DNA of 49,366 nucleotides from Pseudomonadota bacterium (GTDB lineage: Bacteria; Pseudomonadota; Gammaproteobacteria; Burkholderiales; Burkholderiaceae_C), in the NCBI GenBank assembly GCA_018241325.1, contig JAFEEB010000066.1, positions 1 through 49,366 on the forward strand, read 5' to 3'. The notes beneath the pieces are model-generated. The model saw nothing but the letters and a program-made list of their open reading frames with translations, did not search any database and was not told the origin of the DNA. Below, piece after piece: positions 28,461 through 36,978 of this stretch (position 1 is its first letter; each line of letters opens with the position of its first letter). The position numbers and the translations under genes are program-made.

Positions 28461-29125
28461 TGCGGGTTTTGCTGGTCGAAGACGACGCCATGATCGGCGC
28501 GGCGGTCGAGGGCGCACTCAAGGACGCCGCTTACGCCGCCGATTGGGTCAGGAACGGGCAAACCGCCCTCAGCACGCTGGCCTGCCAGCACTATGACCTG
28601 GTGCTGCTGGACCTGGGCCTGCCCGGCAAGGACGGGCAGGAGGTGCTGGCCGGCATCCGCGCCAGGGACAACCCGGTGCCGGTGCTCATCATCACCGCGC
28701 GCGACGGGCTGGACGACCGGCTGCGCGGGCTGGATGGTGGAGCGGATGATTATTTGCTCAAGCCCTTCGAGATGGCCGAGCTGCTGGCGCGCATGCGCGC
28801 GGTGCTGCGGCGCAAGGGCGGCCGCGGCGTGCCCCTGCTGGGCAACGGCGTGCTGACGCTGGACCCGGCCACGCGTGAGGCCAGCGTGCAGGGCGGCGCG
28901 CCGGCGCAGTTGTCGCACCGCGAGTTCTCGCTGCTGCGCGCGCTGCTGATTCGTCCCGGTACCATTCTCTCGCGCAGTGAGCTGGAAGACCGCATCTACG
29001 GCTGGGGCGAGGAGGTGGAGAGCAATGCGGTCGAATACCTCATCCACGCCCTGCGACGCAAACTGGGCAGCGATGTCATCAAGAACGTCAGAGGCGTGGG
29101 ATGGATGGTGTCAAGAAACGTCTGA
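28460..29125 (+). CDS. OmpR/PhoB-family response regulator
   Basis: 221 residues from ATG 28460; ATG 28457 is one codon earlier. The receiver domain has VEDD, phospho-acceptor Asp51 in LLDLGLPG, Thr in IITARD and Lys in LKPFEM. The winged-helix DNA-binding domain is complete (LSHREFSLLRALLIRPGTIL, later NAVEYLIHALRRKLG, and VRGVGWMV), like QseB/TctD-type regulators. It overlaps both DedA upstream and the kinase downstream. It probably controls the efflux operon itself; no direct-repeat binding site was recognised. Confidence 0.93.
   Translation: MRVLLVEDDAMIGAAVEGALKDAAYAADWVRNGQTALSTLACQHYDLVLLDLGLPGKDGQEVLAGIRARDNPVPVLIITARDGLDDRLRGLDGGADDYLLKPFEMAELLARMRAVLRRKGGRGVPLLGNGVLTLDPATREASVQGGAPAQLSHREFSLLRALLIRPGTILSRSELEDRIYGWGEEVESNAVEYLIHALRRKLGSDVIKNVRGVGWMVSRNV
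28574..28822 (+). repeat. 249-bp near-identical block, copy 2
   Basis: Partner of 21861-22109, 4 mismatches in 249. It lies within the receiver domain of the intact regulator, from ACGCTGGCCTGCC to AAGGGCGGC. Confidence 0.9.
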
Positions 29126-30450
29126 ACGCATCGGTGCAGCGCAAGCTGTCGCTGGCGCTGACCCTGGCCATCGCGCTGGTGGCGCTGGTGGCCGGGGCGC
29201 TGTCGTTTGCCGCTGCCTACGACGAGGCGCAGGAGCTGCAAGACGACGTCCTGCGCCAGGTCGCGCGGGTCGTCGATGGCCGGCGCCTGGCGCTGCCGCC
29301 TGCGCCGCAAGATGCGCACTTCAAGGACCACGACGACGCGGCGCGCCTGATCGTGCAGCCGCTGGGGCCGCTGGACGCGAGCGGCTTGCATGTGGACGAG
29401 GGCGGGGCGCTGCCGGTGCCCCCCTCGCTGGCGGACGGCCTGCACACGCTGACGCTGCAAGGCGAGGCGTTTCGCGTGTTGATCAAGACGGCGGCGACCG
29501 GCGAGCGCGTGGTGGTGGCGCAAGAGTCGGACTTTCGCGACGCGATGGCGCGCGACAGCGCCTTGCGCACGGTGCTGCCGTTTGCGGTGCTGGTGCCGGT
29601 GTTGCTTTGGGTGGTGGCCACGCTGGTGCGGCAGTTGTTCAGGCCCATCGGCGTGCTGGCGCAGGACATTGATCGGCGCGCGGAGCAGGATTTGCGCGCC
29701 ATCGATGAGGGGCCGATCCCGAGCGAGGTGCGCCCCTTCGTGCGGGCCATCAATCGCCTGCTGGGCCGCGTGGCGCAAGACCTGGAGCGCCAGCGCCGCT
29801 TTGTCGCCGATGCGGCGCACGAGTTGCGATCGCCGCTCACGGCCCTGTCGCTGCAAGCCGAGCGCTTGCAGCAGGCGCCCATGTCGGACACCGCGCAGCA
29901 GCGGCTTGCCGAGTTGCGCCAGGGCATCCAGCGCGGGCGTGCGCTGCTGGAGCAGCTGCTGTCGCTGGCGCGGGCGCAGCAGCCCGGAGCGGCGCCGGCG
30001 GCGGCCGTGTCGGTGCAAGGCGTGTTCCGCAGCGTGCTGCAAGAGCTGATGCCGCTGGCGCAGGCCCGGCAGATCGACCTGGGCGTGGTGGGCGCGCAAG
30101 ACGCGCAGGTCGCGGTGAGCGCGCTGGATCTGCGCACCCTCGTCAAGAACCTGGTGGACAACGCCATCCGCTACACCCCGGTGGGCGGGCGCGTCGATCT
30201 GTCGGTGGGGCAGCTGGCGGGCGCGGTGGTGCTGTGCGTTGAAGACACCGGGCCCGGCATCGCCCCGGCCGAGCGCGAGCGGGTGTTCGATGCCTTTTAT
30301 CGCACCGTGGGCACCGAGCCCGCGGGCTCGGGCCTGGGCCTGTCGATCGTGCAGGCCATCGCCCAGCGCGTCGGCGCCCGCGTCAGCCTGGCATGGAGCG
30401 ACGACGCCGCGCAACGCGGCTTGAAGGTGCAGGTGCTGCTGCCGGATTGA
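29101..30450 (+). CDS. Sensor histidine kinase of the efflux operon
   Basis: 449 residues; ATG 29101 overlaps the regulator by 25 bp. Helix 1 (about 13-35, ALTLAIALVALVAGALSFAA) and helix 2 (about 160-180) flank a periplasmic sensor of about 120 residues without a recognised fold. A HAMP-like linker is followed by the H-box FVADAAHELRSPLTAL with His240. The ATPase domain has the N-box LVDNAIRYTP, G1 EDTGPGI and G2 GSGLGLSIV. It should phosphorylate the preceding regulator. It is the last gene of the operon; no T-rich terminator was found after it. Confidence 0.93.
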   Translation: MDGVKKRLNASVQRKLSLALTLAIALVALVAGALSFAAAYDEAQELQDDVLRQVARVVDGRRLALPPAPQDAHFKDHDDAARLIVQPLGPLDASGLHVDEGGALPVPPSLADGLHTLTLQGEAFRVLIKTAATGERVVVAQESDFRDAMARDSALRTVLPFAVLVPVLLWVVATLVRQLFRPIGVLAQDIDRRAEQDLRAIDEGPIPSEVRPFVRAINRLLGRVAQDLERQRRFVADAAHELRSPLTALSLQAERLQQAPMSDTAQQRLAELRQGIQRGRALLEQLLSLARAQQPGAAPAAAVSVQGVFRSVLQELMPLAQARQIDLGVVGAQDAQVAVSALDLRTLVKNLVDNAIRYTPVGGRVDLSVGQLAGAVVLCVEDTGPGIAPAERERVFDAFYRTVGTEPAGSGLGLSIVQAIAQRVGARVSLAWSDDAAQRGLKVQVLLPD

Positions 30451-30582
30451 GGTTGACGGTTGGGCACGCTTTGCAAGTGCACAGGCCTCGTGTGGTTTCG
30501 CGGGCCGGGCGCCGGGAGGCTCACCGGCCGCTCACCTGCGGCAACGCCTTCAGACCCCGATCCATGCCCGTTCAGGAGGGGG

Positions 30583-30606
30583 TAAGATAACTGTATGAAT
30601 ATCCAG
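30583..30606 (+). promoter_or_regulatory. LexA (SOS) box overlapping the imuA promoter
   Basis: CTGTATGAATATCCAG at 30591-30606 fits the LexA pattern CTG-N10-CAG with the typical CTGTAT half-site. A TAAGAT (30583-30588) just upstream is a plausible -10. The site lies 22 bp before the imuA ATG and would repress the mutasome until DNA damage. The rest of the gap 30451-30582 shows nothing clear. Confidence 0.85.
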
Positions 30607-30628
30607 TATCCAGCTCGAATCGAGCGCA

Positions 30629-31480
30629 ATGGATACCTTAAAAAATACAGCGATCGTGTCTGCTCTTGCCTTGGTTTCTGCAGCGCCTCAGGGGGCCGGC
30701 TGCCGCGTGGCCACGCCACCCGGCGTGTGGCCGGCCGATGCGCTGGCCGTGGATGGGTGGCGCACCGTGCCGACCGCCCACCCGCCACTGGACGCCCAGT
30801 TGCCGGGGGGTGGCTGGCCCCTGGGCGCGCTGATCGAGCTGTTGCAACCCGCACCCGATGCGCCCGTCTGGCCGCTGGTGCTGCCGGCGCTGGTTGCGCG
30901 CCAGCGCAGCGCCGGCGGCGCACTGGCGCTGGTCGGCTCGCCGCACGAGCCCTTCGTGCCGGCGCTGGCGGCTGCCGGCGTGCGCGCCGATGCCGTGCTG
31001 TGGCTGACGGCCGATGCGCCGGTGGCCCGGCTGTGGCTGGCCGAGCAGGCCTTGGCCTGCGGCGACGTAGCGGCCGTGCTGGCCTGGCTGCCGCGTGCGC
31101 GCTCGGCCGATCTGCGGCGCTTGCACCTGGCGGCGGCGCGGCGCGGCGAGGGCTTGCTGTTTGCGCTGCGGCCGGCCGCGGCGGCAGCCAGCGCCTCGCC
31201 CGCGCCGCTGCGGATCGCGGTCGAAGGGGCGGACGGCTCCACGCTGGCGCTGCGCCTGCGTCTGCTCAAGCGGCGCGGCCCGCCGCTGGTCGAGCCCCTG
31301 CTGCTGGCGCGTGGCGCGCCGCTGTGCGATGTGCTGGCGGCTTCTGCTGGCGTGCAGGCGCAAGCGCCACAGGGCGTGCCGAATGTCGATTGGGTGCTGC
31401 CGCGCAGGGTATCTGCGGGTGGAGTTTGCGTGCAGCCGGAGGTGGGCGATGCTGTGGTTCGCCTTGCCGTGGCCGCCTGA
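30629..31480 (+). CDS. imuA: SOS mutasome protein ImuA
   Basis: 283 residues, RecA/SulA-like accessory protein for translesion synthesis. It starts at ATG 30629 after the LexA box. The N-terminal part is Ala-rich; LGALIELLQPAPDAPVWPLV and GGALALVGSPHEPFVPALAA resemble the RecA-like core without a clear P-loop, as is usual in ImuA. The later LPRARSADLRRLHLAAARRG is typical. It overlaps imuB by 32 bp. ImuA bridges the ImuB-DnaE2 complex and RecA in known systems. Confidence 0.88.
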   Translation: MDTLKNTAIVSALALVSAAPQGAGCRVATPPGVWPADALAVDGWRTVPTAHPPLDAQLPGGGWPLGALIELLQPAPDAPVWPLVLPALVARQRSAGGALALVGSPHEPFVPALAAAGVRADAVLWLTADAPVARLWLAEQALACGDVAAVLAWLPRARSADLRRLHLAAARRGEGLLFALRPAAAAASASPAPLRIAVEGADGSTLALRLRLLKRRGPPLVEPLLLARGAPLCDVLAASAGVQAQAPQGVPNVDWVLPRRVSAGGVCVQPEVGDAVVRLAVAA

Positions 31481-32834
31481 GGGCGTGCCGACCCAGCCCG
31501 CCCAGGATGAAGTGGGCGGCGCGTCGCCCGGCGACCCGCTCGGCTGGTGGGCGCTGCGCTTGACCCCGCGCGTGGCACGGCTGGAGGACGCGCTGCTGCT
31601 GGAGGTGTCGGGCAGCCTGCGTCTGTGGGGTGGGGTGGCGGCCTTGCAGCAGCGCATTCTTGAGAAAAATATGGCTCTGGCGCCCGCCGATATTGCGCAA
31701 TCAGCTATCGGAATAATAGCGGTTGCGCACCTGCGCCTGCGCCGCCAAGGGTGCGCCGTGCCCACCGGCGGTGCGGCCGCCTTGCCCCTGCCGGTGCTTG
31801 ACGCAGCGCGGCCGCACGTGCCGCTGCTGGCGCGGCTGGGCCTGCGCACCTGGGGCGATGCGCACGCCTTGCCGCGCGCGGCCATGGTGCGCCGCTTCGG
31901 GCCGGCGCTGCGCGCCGCGCTGGACGTGGCTTTCGGCCTGGCGCCCGAGCGCTATCCGTGGCTGGTGCTGCCCGAGCGTTTTGATGAGAAGCTGGAATTG
32001 CCTGCGCATGCCGAGTCGGCGCCGGCCCTGCTGTGGTCGGCCAATCGCCTGCTGGCCGCACTGCAAACCTGGCTGCGCGCGCGCCAGCAAGGGGTGCTGG
32101 CCTTTGAGCTGGGCTGGACGCTCGACCAAAAGCGCCTGAACGGGCGCGAGCTGCCGCCGGCGCAGTCGCTGCGGATTCGCACCGCCGAGCCGGCGCAGTC
32201 CATGGACCACCTGCGCCGCCTGCTGGCCGAGCGGCTGGCGCGCACCTCCTTGCTGGCGCCCGCCATCGGCCTGCGCCTGCATGCCGTGCAGACCGCGCCC
32301 TGGCAGCCCGGCAACGCCGCGTTGCTGCCGGGTGAGCAGCGGGTGGGTGAGCCGCTGCATGTGCTCATCGAGCGCGCCAACGCACGCCTGGGGCCCGGCA
32401 GCGTGCGCCGTCCGGTGCTGCGCGCCGACCACCGGCCCGAACAGCGCCAGCGTTGGGAAGCGGTGGAAGAAAAAAGTCACCCGCACCCCAACCGTCTTCC
32501 GCCTGCGGGGGAGGGAGCAACTGAGCACGCACCCGCCGACACCCTGGCGCCCGCCTGGCTGCTGCGCCCGCCGCAACCGCTGGAGGTGCGCGGCGGGCGG
32601 CCCTGCCGCGGTGGCGCCGCACTGCGCCTGCTGACCCGGCCCTGTCGCATCGAAGCGGGCTGGTGGGCCGGTGAAAGCCTGGCGTCCGAGGCAGGCGACG
32701 AGGCCGTTGCGCGCGACTACTTCATGGCCCAGGGCCCGGCGCAGGAGTTGCTGTGGGTCTATTGCGAGCGGCCGACCTCGCGCACGCCGGCCGGCGCCGC
32801 CCCGCGCTGGTTTTTGCACGGCATTTATGCCTGA
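31449..32834 (+). CDS. imuB: Y-family polymerase-like mutasome protein ImuB
   Basis: 461 residues from ATG 31449 (MLWFALPWPP). It resembles DinB-type polymerases but, as in other ImuB proteins, serves as a clamp-binding hub rather than a polymerase. The family regions LARLGLRTWGDAHALPRAAM and FGLAPERYPWLVLPERFDEK are visible. It contains two segments that look like repeat insertions read in frame: residues about 72-91 (31663-31720), and residues about 343-357 (32476-32518). Both fall where a loop could tolerate them, and the frame stays open. It overlaps imuA by 32 bp and dnaE2 by 8 bp. Confidence 0.9.
   Translation: MLWFALPWPPEGVPTQPAQDEVGGASPGDPLGWWALRLTPRVARLEDALLLEVSGSLRLWGGVAALQQRILEKNMALAPADIAQSAIGIIAVAHLRLRRQGCAVPTGGAAALPLPVLDAARPHVPLLARLGLRTWGDAHALPRAAMVRRFGPALRAALDVAFGLAPERYPWLVLPERFDEKLELPAHAESAPALLWSANRLLAALQTWLRARQQGVLAFELGWTLDQKRLNGRELPPAQSLRIRTAEPAQSMDHLRRLLAERLARTSLLAPAIGLRLHAVQTAPWQPGNAALLPGEQRVGEPLHVLIERANARLGPGSVRRPVLRADHRPEQRQRWEAVEEKSHPHPNRLPPAGEGATEHAPADTLAPAWLLRPPQPLEVRGGRPCRGGAALRLLTRPCRIEAGWWAGESLASEAGDEAVARDYFMAQGPAQELLWVYCERPTSRTPAGAAPRWFLHGIYA
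31663..31720 (-). repeat. Dispersed stem-loop repeat, copy B, inside imuB
   Basis: On the minus strand it reads GCTATTATTCCGATAGCTGA, then TTGCGC, a short loop, GGCGCCAGAGCC and ATATTTTTC. This is the same arrangement as copies C and D. It is in frame with imuB and encodes about 19 residues (MALAPADIAQSAIGIIAV). Confidence 0.65.
32476..32518. repeat. Short palindromic repeat inside imuB
   Basis: CACCCGCACCCCAACC, then TCTTCCGCCTGCGGGGGAGG resembles the widespread CCTCACCCCAACCCTCTCCC...GGGGAGAGGG intergenic element. It is read in frame as SHPHPNRLPPAGEGA, a peptide unlike the surrounding ImuB sequence. Confidence 0.6.
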
Positions 32835-35800
32835 GCTCAGTCGCAAGGACGAACAAGCGCGCCGCCGCGCCCGGTTGCGCGAGCAGCCGGCCATGCCCCG
32901 TGTGGATGCGGCGCTGCCGGGCTATGCGGAGCTGCATTGCCTGACGCACTTCAGTTTTCAGCGCGGCGCATCCAGCCCCGAAGAACTGGTGCGCCGCGCC
33001 CATGCGCTGGGTTATGCGGCGCTGGCCGTGACCGACGAGTGCTCGGTGGCCGGCGCCGTGCAAGCCTGGCGGGCGCTGGCCGATCTGAAGGGCGATTTGC
33101 AAGGGGCGGCAGCGGGGCAGGCGCCTGGCCTGCCGCACCTGATCCATGGCAGCGAGTTTCGCTTTGCCGGGCAGGGCACGCTGGTGGCGCTGGCGCGCGA
33201 CCGGCCAGGCTGGGGCGATCTGTGCGCTTTCATCAGCGCGTGCCGGCGCGCCGCGCCCAAAGGGCAGTACCGCTTGCCGCCACTGGCCGAGGCCTTGGCG
33301 GCGCTGGCCCGCTGCGAGTGCCTGTGGGCGCCGGCGCGGGTGGGAGAGGGGGGTTTCGCGGGGCTGGAGCCGGCCGTGGCGAAGGCCAAAATCCCGCTGC
33401 TGCTGGAGCTGCATGCCGACGCCGGCGACGCCCTTTGGCAGGCTCATATGCAACGGCTTGCAGCGGCCAGCGGCTGCCCCTTGGTGGCTGCGGGCGACGT
33501 GCACATGCACGCGCGCGGCGCCAAGCGGCTGCACGATGTGATGTGCGCCATCCGCCTGGGCCGGCCGGTACAGGTCTGCGGCTTTGCGCTGCACGCCAAT
33601 GCCGAGCGCCACTTGCGCGCGCGCGAGCGCCTGGCCGAAATTTATCCACCCGCACTGCTCGCCGCCACGCTGGCGATTGCCGCGCGCTGCACCTTTCGGC
33701 TGGATGAAATTCGCTACGACTATCCGCGCGAATCGGTGCTGCCGGGATTGAGTCCCACCCAGACGCTGCGCCGCCACACCGTGGCCGGTGCGCACGAACG
33801 CTATCCGCGCGGCGTGCCGATGCGCATCTGGCGCTACCTGGCCAAGGAGCTGCGCCTGATTGCCGAATGCCGCTATGAGATGTTTTTTTTGACCGTGCAC
33901 GACATCGTGTGCTTTGCCAAGGGCCGCGGCATCCTGTGCCAGGGGCGCGGCTCGGCGGCCAACTCCGTGGTCTGCTTTTGCCTGGGCATCACCGCCGCCG
34001 ACCCCGAGCAGTCGCACCCGCTGCTCGAGCGCTTCATCAGCAAGGCGCGGCAAAGCGAGCCGCCCGACATCGACGTGGATTTCGAGCACGCGCGGCGCGA
34101 GGAGGTCATTCAATACATCTACGGCAAATACGGCCGCGAGCGCGCCGCGCTGGCGGCCGCCGTCATCGCCTGGCGCAGCCGCAGTGCGCTGCGCGACGTG
34201 GGCGCGGCACTGGGCGTGGACGCGCGCCTGGTCGATGCTTTTGCCAAAGACCACCACGGCTTCGACGGCAGCCCCGCCGCGCCGCGCCTGCTGGAGATGG
34301 CGCAGGCGTTGCAGGTGGACTTGCCTGCGGCCCTGGCGCGCCAGTGGCTGGAGCTGGCGGCGCAACTGCGCGGGCGTCCGCGGCACCTGAGCCAGCACGT
34401 GGGCGGCTTTGTGCTGACCGAGACGCCGCTCACGCGCCTGGTGCCCATCGAGCCCGCCGCCATGGAAGGGCGCAGCGTCATCCAGTGGGACAAGGACGAC
34501 CTGGAAGCGCTGGGCCTTTTGAAGGTGGACGTGCTGGCGCTGGGCATGCTGACGGCCGTGCGCCGCTGCATCGATCTGGTCGCACGCTGGCGCGGCCAGC
34601 CGTTCACGCGCTATGACATCCAGGGCGAAGATGCGGCCACCTACGCCATGATCCGCCGCGCCGACACCGTGGGCACCTTCCAGATCGAAAGCCGCGCGCA
34701 GATGAGCATGCTGCCGCGCCTCAAGCCCACCACGTTTTACGACCTGGTGGTGCAGGTGGCCATCGTGCGGCCCGGGCCCATCAGCGGCGGCATGGTGCAC
34801 CCGTACCTGAAGGCGCGCGAGCGCCAGAGGCAGGGCCTGCCGATCGAATACGAGCGCTCGCACCACGACCGCCCGGGGGCCAAGCCCCGGCTGGCCCGCG
34901 CGCTGGAGCGCACGCTGGGCGTGCCGATCTTTCAGGAGCAGGTGATGGAGCTGTCCATGCTGGCGGCGGGCTTTTCTGCCGAGAAAGCCGACCGCCTGCG
35001 CCGCGCCATGGCGGCCTGGAAGAAAAAGGGCGGCCTGGAGCCCTTCGAGCGCGAGCTGATCGAAGGCATGCGCGCGCGCGGCTACAGCGCCGAATTTGCG
35101 CAGCGCATCTTCGAGCAGATCAAGGGCTTTGGCGAATACGGCTTTCCCGAGAGCCACGCCTGGAGCTTCGCCCTGATCGCCTACGAAAGCGCCTGGCTCA
35201 AGTGCCACGAGCCCGAAGCCTATCTGGCTGCCATGCTCAACGCGCAACCCATGGGCTTTTACGGCCCCGCGCAACTGGTGCAAGACGCGCGCCGCCACGG
35301 CGTGGTGGTGTTGCCTGCCGACGTGAGCGCCAGCGACTGGGACTGCACGCTGGCTGACCCTCACCCCAATCCCAAAAAATTGGGGTCAGATCAACATTTT
35401 TCGGGGCAACAGCCTTCGTCACGCCCCGCCGTGCGTCTGGGCTTGCGCATGGTGCGCGCTCTGGCCGAGGCAGCGGGGCGGCGCATCGCCGCGGCGCGCG
35501 CCGCGCGGGCTTTTGTCGATGTCGATGACCTGGCGCGCCGCGCCGCGCTGGATACCGGCGAGCTCAATCAACTGGCCGCCGCCGATGCGCTGACCAGCCT
35601 GGCCGGTCACCGGCGCCAGCAGGTGTGGCAGGCCGCCGCGCTGAAGGCCATGCCCGCGCTGCTGCGCGATGCGCCGATCGGCGAGGCGCCGCTTGCGCTG
35701 CCCGCCGCCGGCGAAGGCGAAGCCATCGTGCACGACTACGCCGCGCTGGGCTTGACTCTGCGCCGCCACCCCCTGGCCTTGTTGCGCCCACGGCTGGCGC

Positions 35801-36153
35801 GCCAGCGCCTGCTGACTGCGGCCGAGTTGCAGCACCTGCCCAGCGGCCGCTGGGTGCGCGCCTGCGGTCTGGTGACGGGCCGCCAGCGCCCGGCCACGGC
35901 CAAAGGCACCATCTTCGTCACGCTGGAGGACGAGACCGGCCCCGTCAACGTCATCGTCTGGCCCAGCCTGCGCGAGGACGAGGCGCAGCGCCACGCCTTG
36001 CTGCGCGCGCAGTTGCTGGCCGTCGAAGGGCAGTGGCAGCGCGACGAGGGCAGCGGCGGGCAGGTGCGGCACCTGGTGGCGCGGCGCTTGCACGACCTCA
36101 CGCCGCTGCTGGGGCGCCTGGCGGGCCTGACGGCCAGCCGGGACTTTCACTGA
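32827..36153 (+). CDS. dnaE2: Error-prone DNA polymerase DnaE2 (ImuC)
   Basis: 1108 residues, from ATG 32827 in an 8-bp overlap with the imuB stop. The N-terminal PHP domain begins AELHCLTHFSFQRGASSPEE. The C-family polymerase core has QGRGSAANSVVCF and the catalytic PDIDVDF near 412-418, with a third acidic residue in the palm. FPESHAWSFALIAYESAWLK and a C-terminal OB fold (VTGRQRPATAKGTIFVTLED) complete the protein. It performs translesion synthesis with ImuA and ImuB. Residues about 844-860 derive from a repeat-like insertion (35358-35407) between the DWDCTL and RLGLRMVRAL motifs. Its 3' end overlaps the convergent DUF455 gene by 7 bp. Confidence 0.95.
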   Translation: MPELSRKDEQARRRARLREQPAMPRVDAALPGYAELHCLTHFSFQRGASSPEELVRRAHALGYAALAVTDECSVAGAVQAWRALADLKGDLQGAAAGQAPGLPHLIHGSEFRFAGQGTLVALARDRPGWGDLCAFISACRRAAPKGQYRLPPLAEALAALARCECLWAPARVGEGGFAGLEPAVAKAKIPLLLELHADAGDALWQAHMQRLAAASGCPLVAAGDVHMHARGAKRLHDVMCAIRLGRPVQVCGFALHANAERHLRARERLAEIYPPALLAATLAIAARCTFRLDEIRYDYPRESVLPGLSPTQTLRRHTVAGAHERYPRGVPMRIWRYLAKELRLIAECRYEMFFLTVHDIVCFAKGRGILCQGRGSAANSVVCFCLGITAADPEQSHPLLERFISKARQSEPPDIDVDFEHARREEVIQYIYGKYGRERAALAAAVIAWRSRSALRDVGAALGVDARLVDAFAKDHHGFDGSPAAPRLLEMAQALQVDLPAALARQWLELAAQLRGRPRHLSQHVGGFVLTETPLTRLVPIEPAAMEGRSVIQWDKDDLEALGLLKVDVLALGMLTAVRRCIDLVARWRGQPFTRYDIQGEDAATYAMIRRADTVGTFQIESRAQMSMLPRLKPTTFYDLVVQVAIVRPGPISGGMVHPYLKARERQRQGLPIEYERSHHDRPGAKPRLARALERTLGVPIFQEQVMELSMLAAGFSAEKADRLRRAMAAWKKKGGLEPFERELIEGMRARGYSAEFAQRIFEQIKGFGEYGFPESHAWSFALIAYESAWLKCHEPEAYLAAMLNAQPMGFYGPAQLVQDARRHGVVVLPADVSASDWDCTLADPHPNPKKLGSDQHFSGQQPSSRPAVRLGLRMVRALAEAAGRRIAAARAARAFVDVDDLARRAALDTGELNQLAAADALTSLAGHRRQQVWQAAALKAMPALLRDAPIGEAPLALPAAGEGEAIVHDYAALGLTLRRHPLALLRPRLARQRLLTAAELQHLPSGRWVRACGLVTGRQRPATAKGTIFVTLEDETGPVNVIVWPSLREDEAQRHALLRAQLLAVEGQWQRDEGSGGQVRHLVARRLHDLTPLLGRLAGLTASRDFH
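35358..35407. repeat. REP-like insertion inside dnaE2
   Basis: CCCCAAT (35364-35370) and ATTGGGG (35379-35385) form a 7-bp stem, followed by TCAGATCAACATTTTTC. The string TTGGGGTCAGATCAACATTT is one I recall as common in intergenic repeats linked to Y1/REP-associated transposases. It is in frame and adds about 17 residues (PHPNPKKLGSDQHFSGQ). Confidence 0.65.
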
Positions 36154-36965
36154 TCGGCTGGTCCCGGCGCCGCCTCGCCCCACTGCGCCATCTCCTGGGT
36201 CGTGAAGCCCGCCTGCCGGCGCGCCGACAAGTTGAGCGGCCCCTTCAGGCGCGGGGCCTGATACGCCGCCGTCAGCCGTGCGTAGTGCGCCACCGGCTCC
36301 AGCCCTTGGCGCTGGCACAGCCAGCGGTACCAGTGGTTGCCGATGGCCACGTGGCCGATTTCGTCGCGCAGGATGATGTCCAGGATGTCGCACGCGGCCT
36401 GCGCGTCGGACGTGCCCACGGCGCGCAGCTTGCGCTGGATCAGCGGCGTGGCGTCCAGCCCGCGCGCCTCCAGCGTGCGCGGCACCAGGGCCATGCGCGC
36501 GGTGATGTCGCCTGCGGTTTTCTCGCACATCGTCCACAGGCCGTCGTGCGCGGCAAAGTCGCCATAGGTGTGGCCCAGCGTTTGCAGGTGGGCGTGCAGC
36601 AGGCCGAAGTGATGCGCCTCCTCGCCGGCCACGCGCAGCCAGTCGCGGTAATAGGCTTCGGGCATGCCGGCAAAGCGCCACAGCGCGTCCAGCGCCAGGT
36701 TGATGGCATTGAACTCGATGTGGCAGACCGCGTGGATCAGCGCGGCGCGCCCCTCGGGCGTGTGCACCGAGCGCCGCGGCAACTGCGTGTGCGGGATCAA
36801 TACCGGGCGCGCCGGGCGCCCGGGCTGGCCGGCAGCCGCCTCGATGGATGCCTCGAATGCTATCGAAATACGAGCTTGTTGCGCAGACAGGGAGCGCGTC
36901 AGAGCCAGTTTTGTCTCGACATCATCGGCCTCGAAGGCCTGCAGGGCAAGGGCGCGCAACTCCAT
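36147..36965 (-). CDS. DUF455 ferritin-like protein
   Basis: 272 residues from ATG 36965. A ferritin-like four-helix protein with metal-binding patterns: HAVCHIEFNAINLALDALWR, GEEAHHFGLLHAHL, TMCEKTAGDITARM and RDEIGHVAIGNHWYRWL, which supply the Glu and His ligands for a di-iron site. DUF455 relates distantly to tRNA hydroxylase MiaE; its reaction is not established. Residues about 18-36 are encoded by a dispersed repeat (copy C). It converges on dnaE2 (7-bp overlap) and diverges from the carbonic anhydrase gene with only 39 bp between starts. Confidence 0.88.
   Translation of the reverse strand: MELRALALQAFEADDVETKLALTRSLSAQQARISIAFEASIEAAAGQPGRPARPVLIPHTQLPRRSVHTPEGRAALIHAVCHIEFNAINLALDALWRFAGMPEAYYRDWLRVAGEEAHHFGLLHAHLQTLGHTYGDFAAHDGLWTMCEKTAGDITARMALVPRTLEARGLDATPLIQRKLRAVGTSDAQAACDILDIILRDEIGHVAIGNHWYRWLCQRQGLEPVAHYARLTAAYQAPRLKGPLNLSARRQAGFTTQEMAQWGEAAPGPADQ
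36857..36913 (+). repeat. Dispersed stem-loop repeat, copy C, inside the DUF455 gene
   Basis: ATGCTATCGAAATACGAGCT, then TGTTGCGC, a loop, GGGAGCGCGTCAGAGCC and AGTTTTG. It matches the repeat layout (GCTATT..AATA..AGCTG, GCGC, loop, GCGC..AGAGCC, TTTTG). It is read antisense in frame as KLALTRSLSAQQARISIAF. Confidence 0.6.
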
Positions 36966-36968
36966 CCC

Positions 36969-36978
36969 TACAATTGTA
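36969..36978. promoter_or_regulatory. Overlapping divergent -10 boxes
   Basis: TACAATTGTA is a perfect 10-bp palindrome in the 39-bp gap between the DUF455 and carbonic anhydrase starts. It gives a TACAAT -10 on both strands. The minus-strand start site would fall at or next to the DUF455 ATG, implying a leaderless message. -35 elements are weak. Confidence 0.4.
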
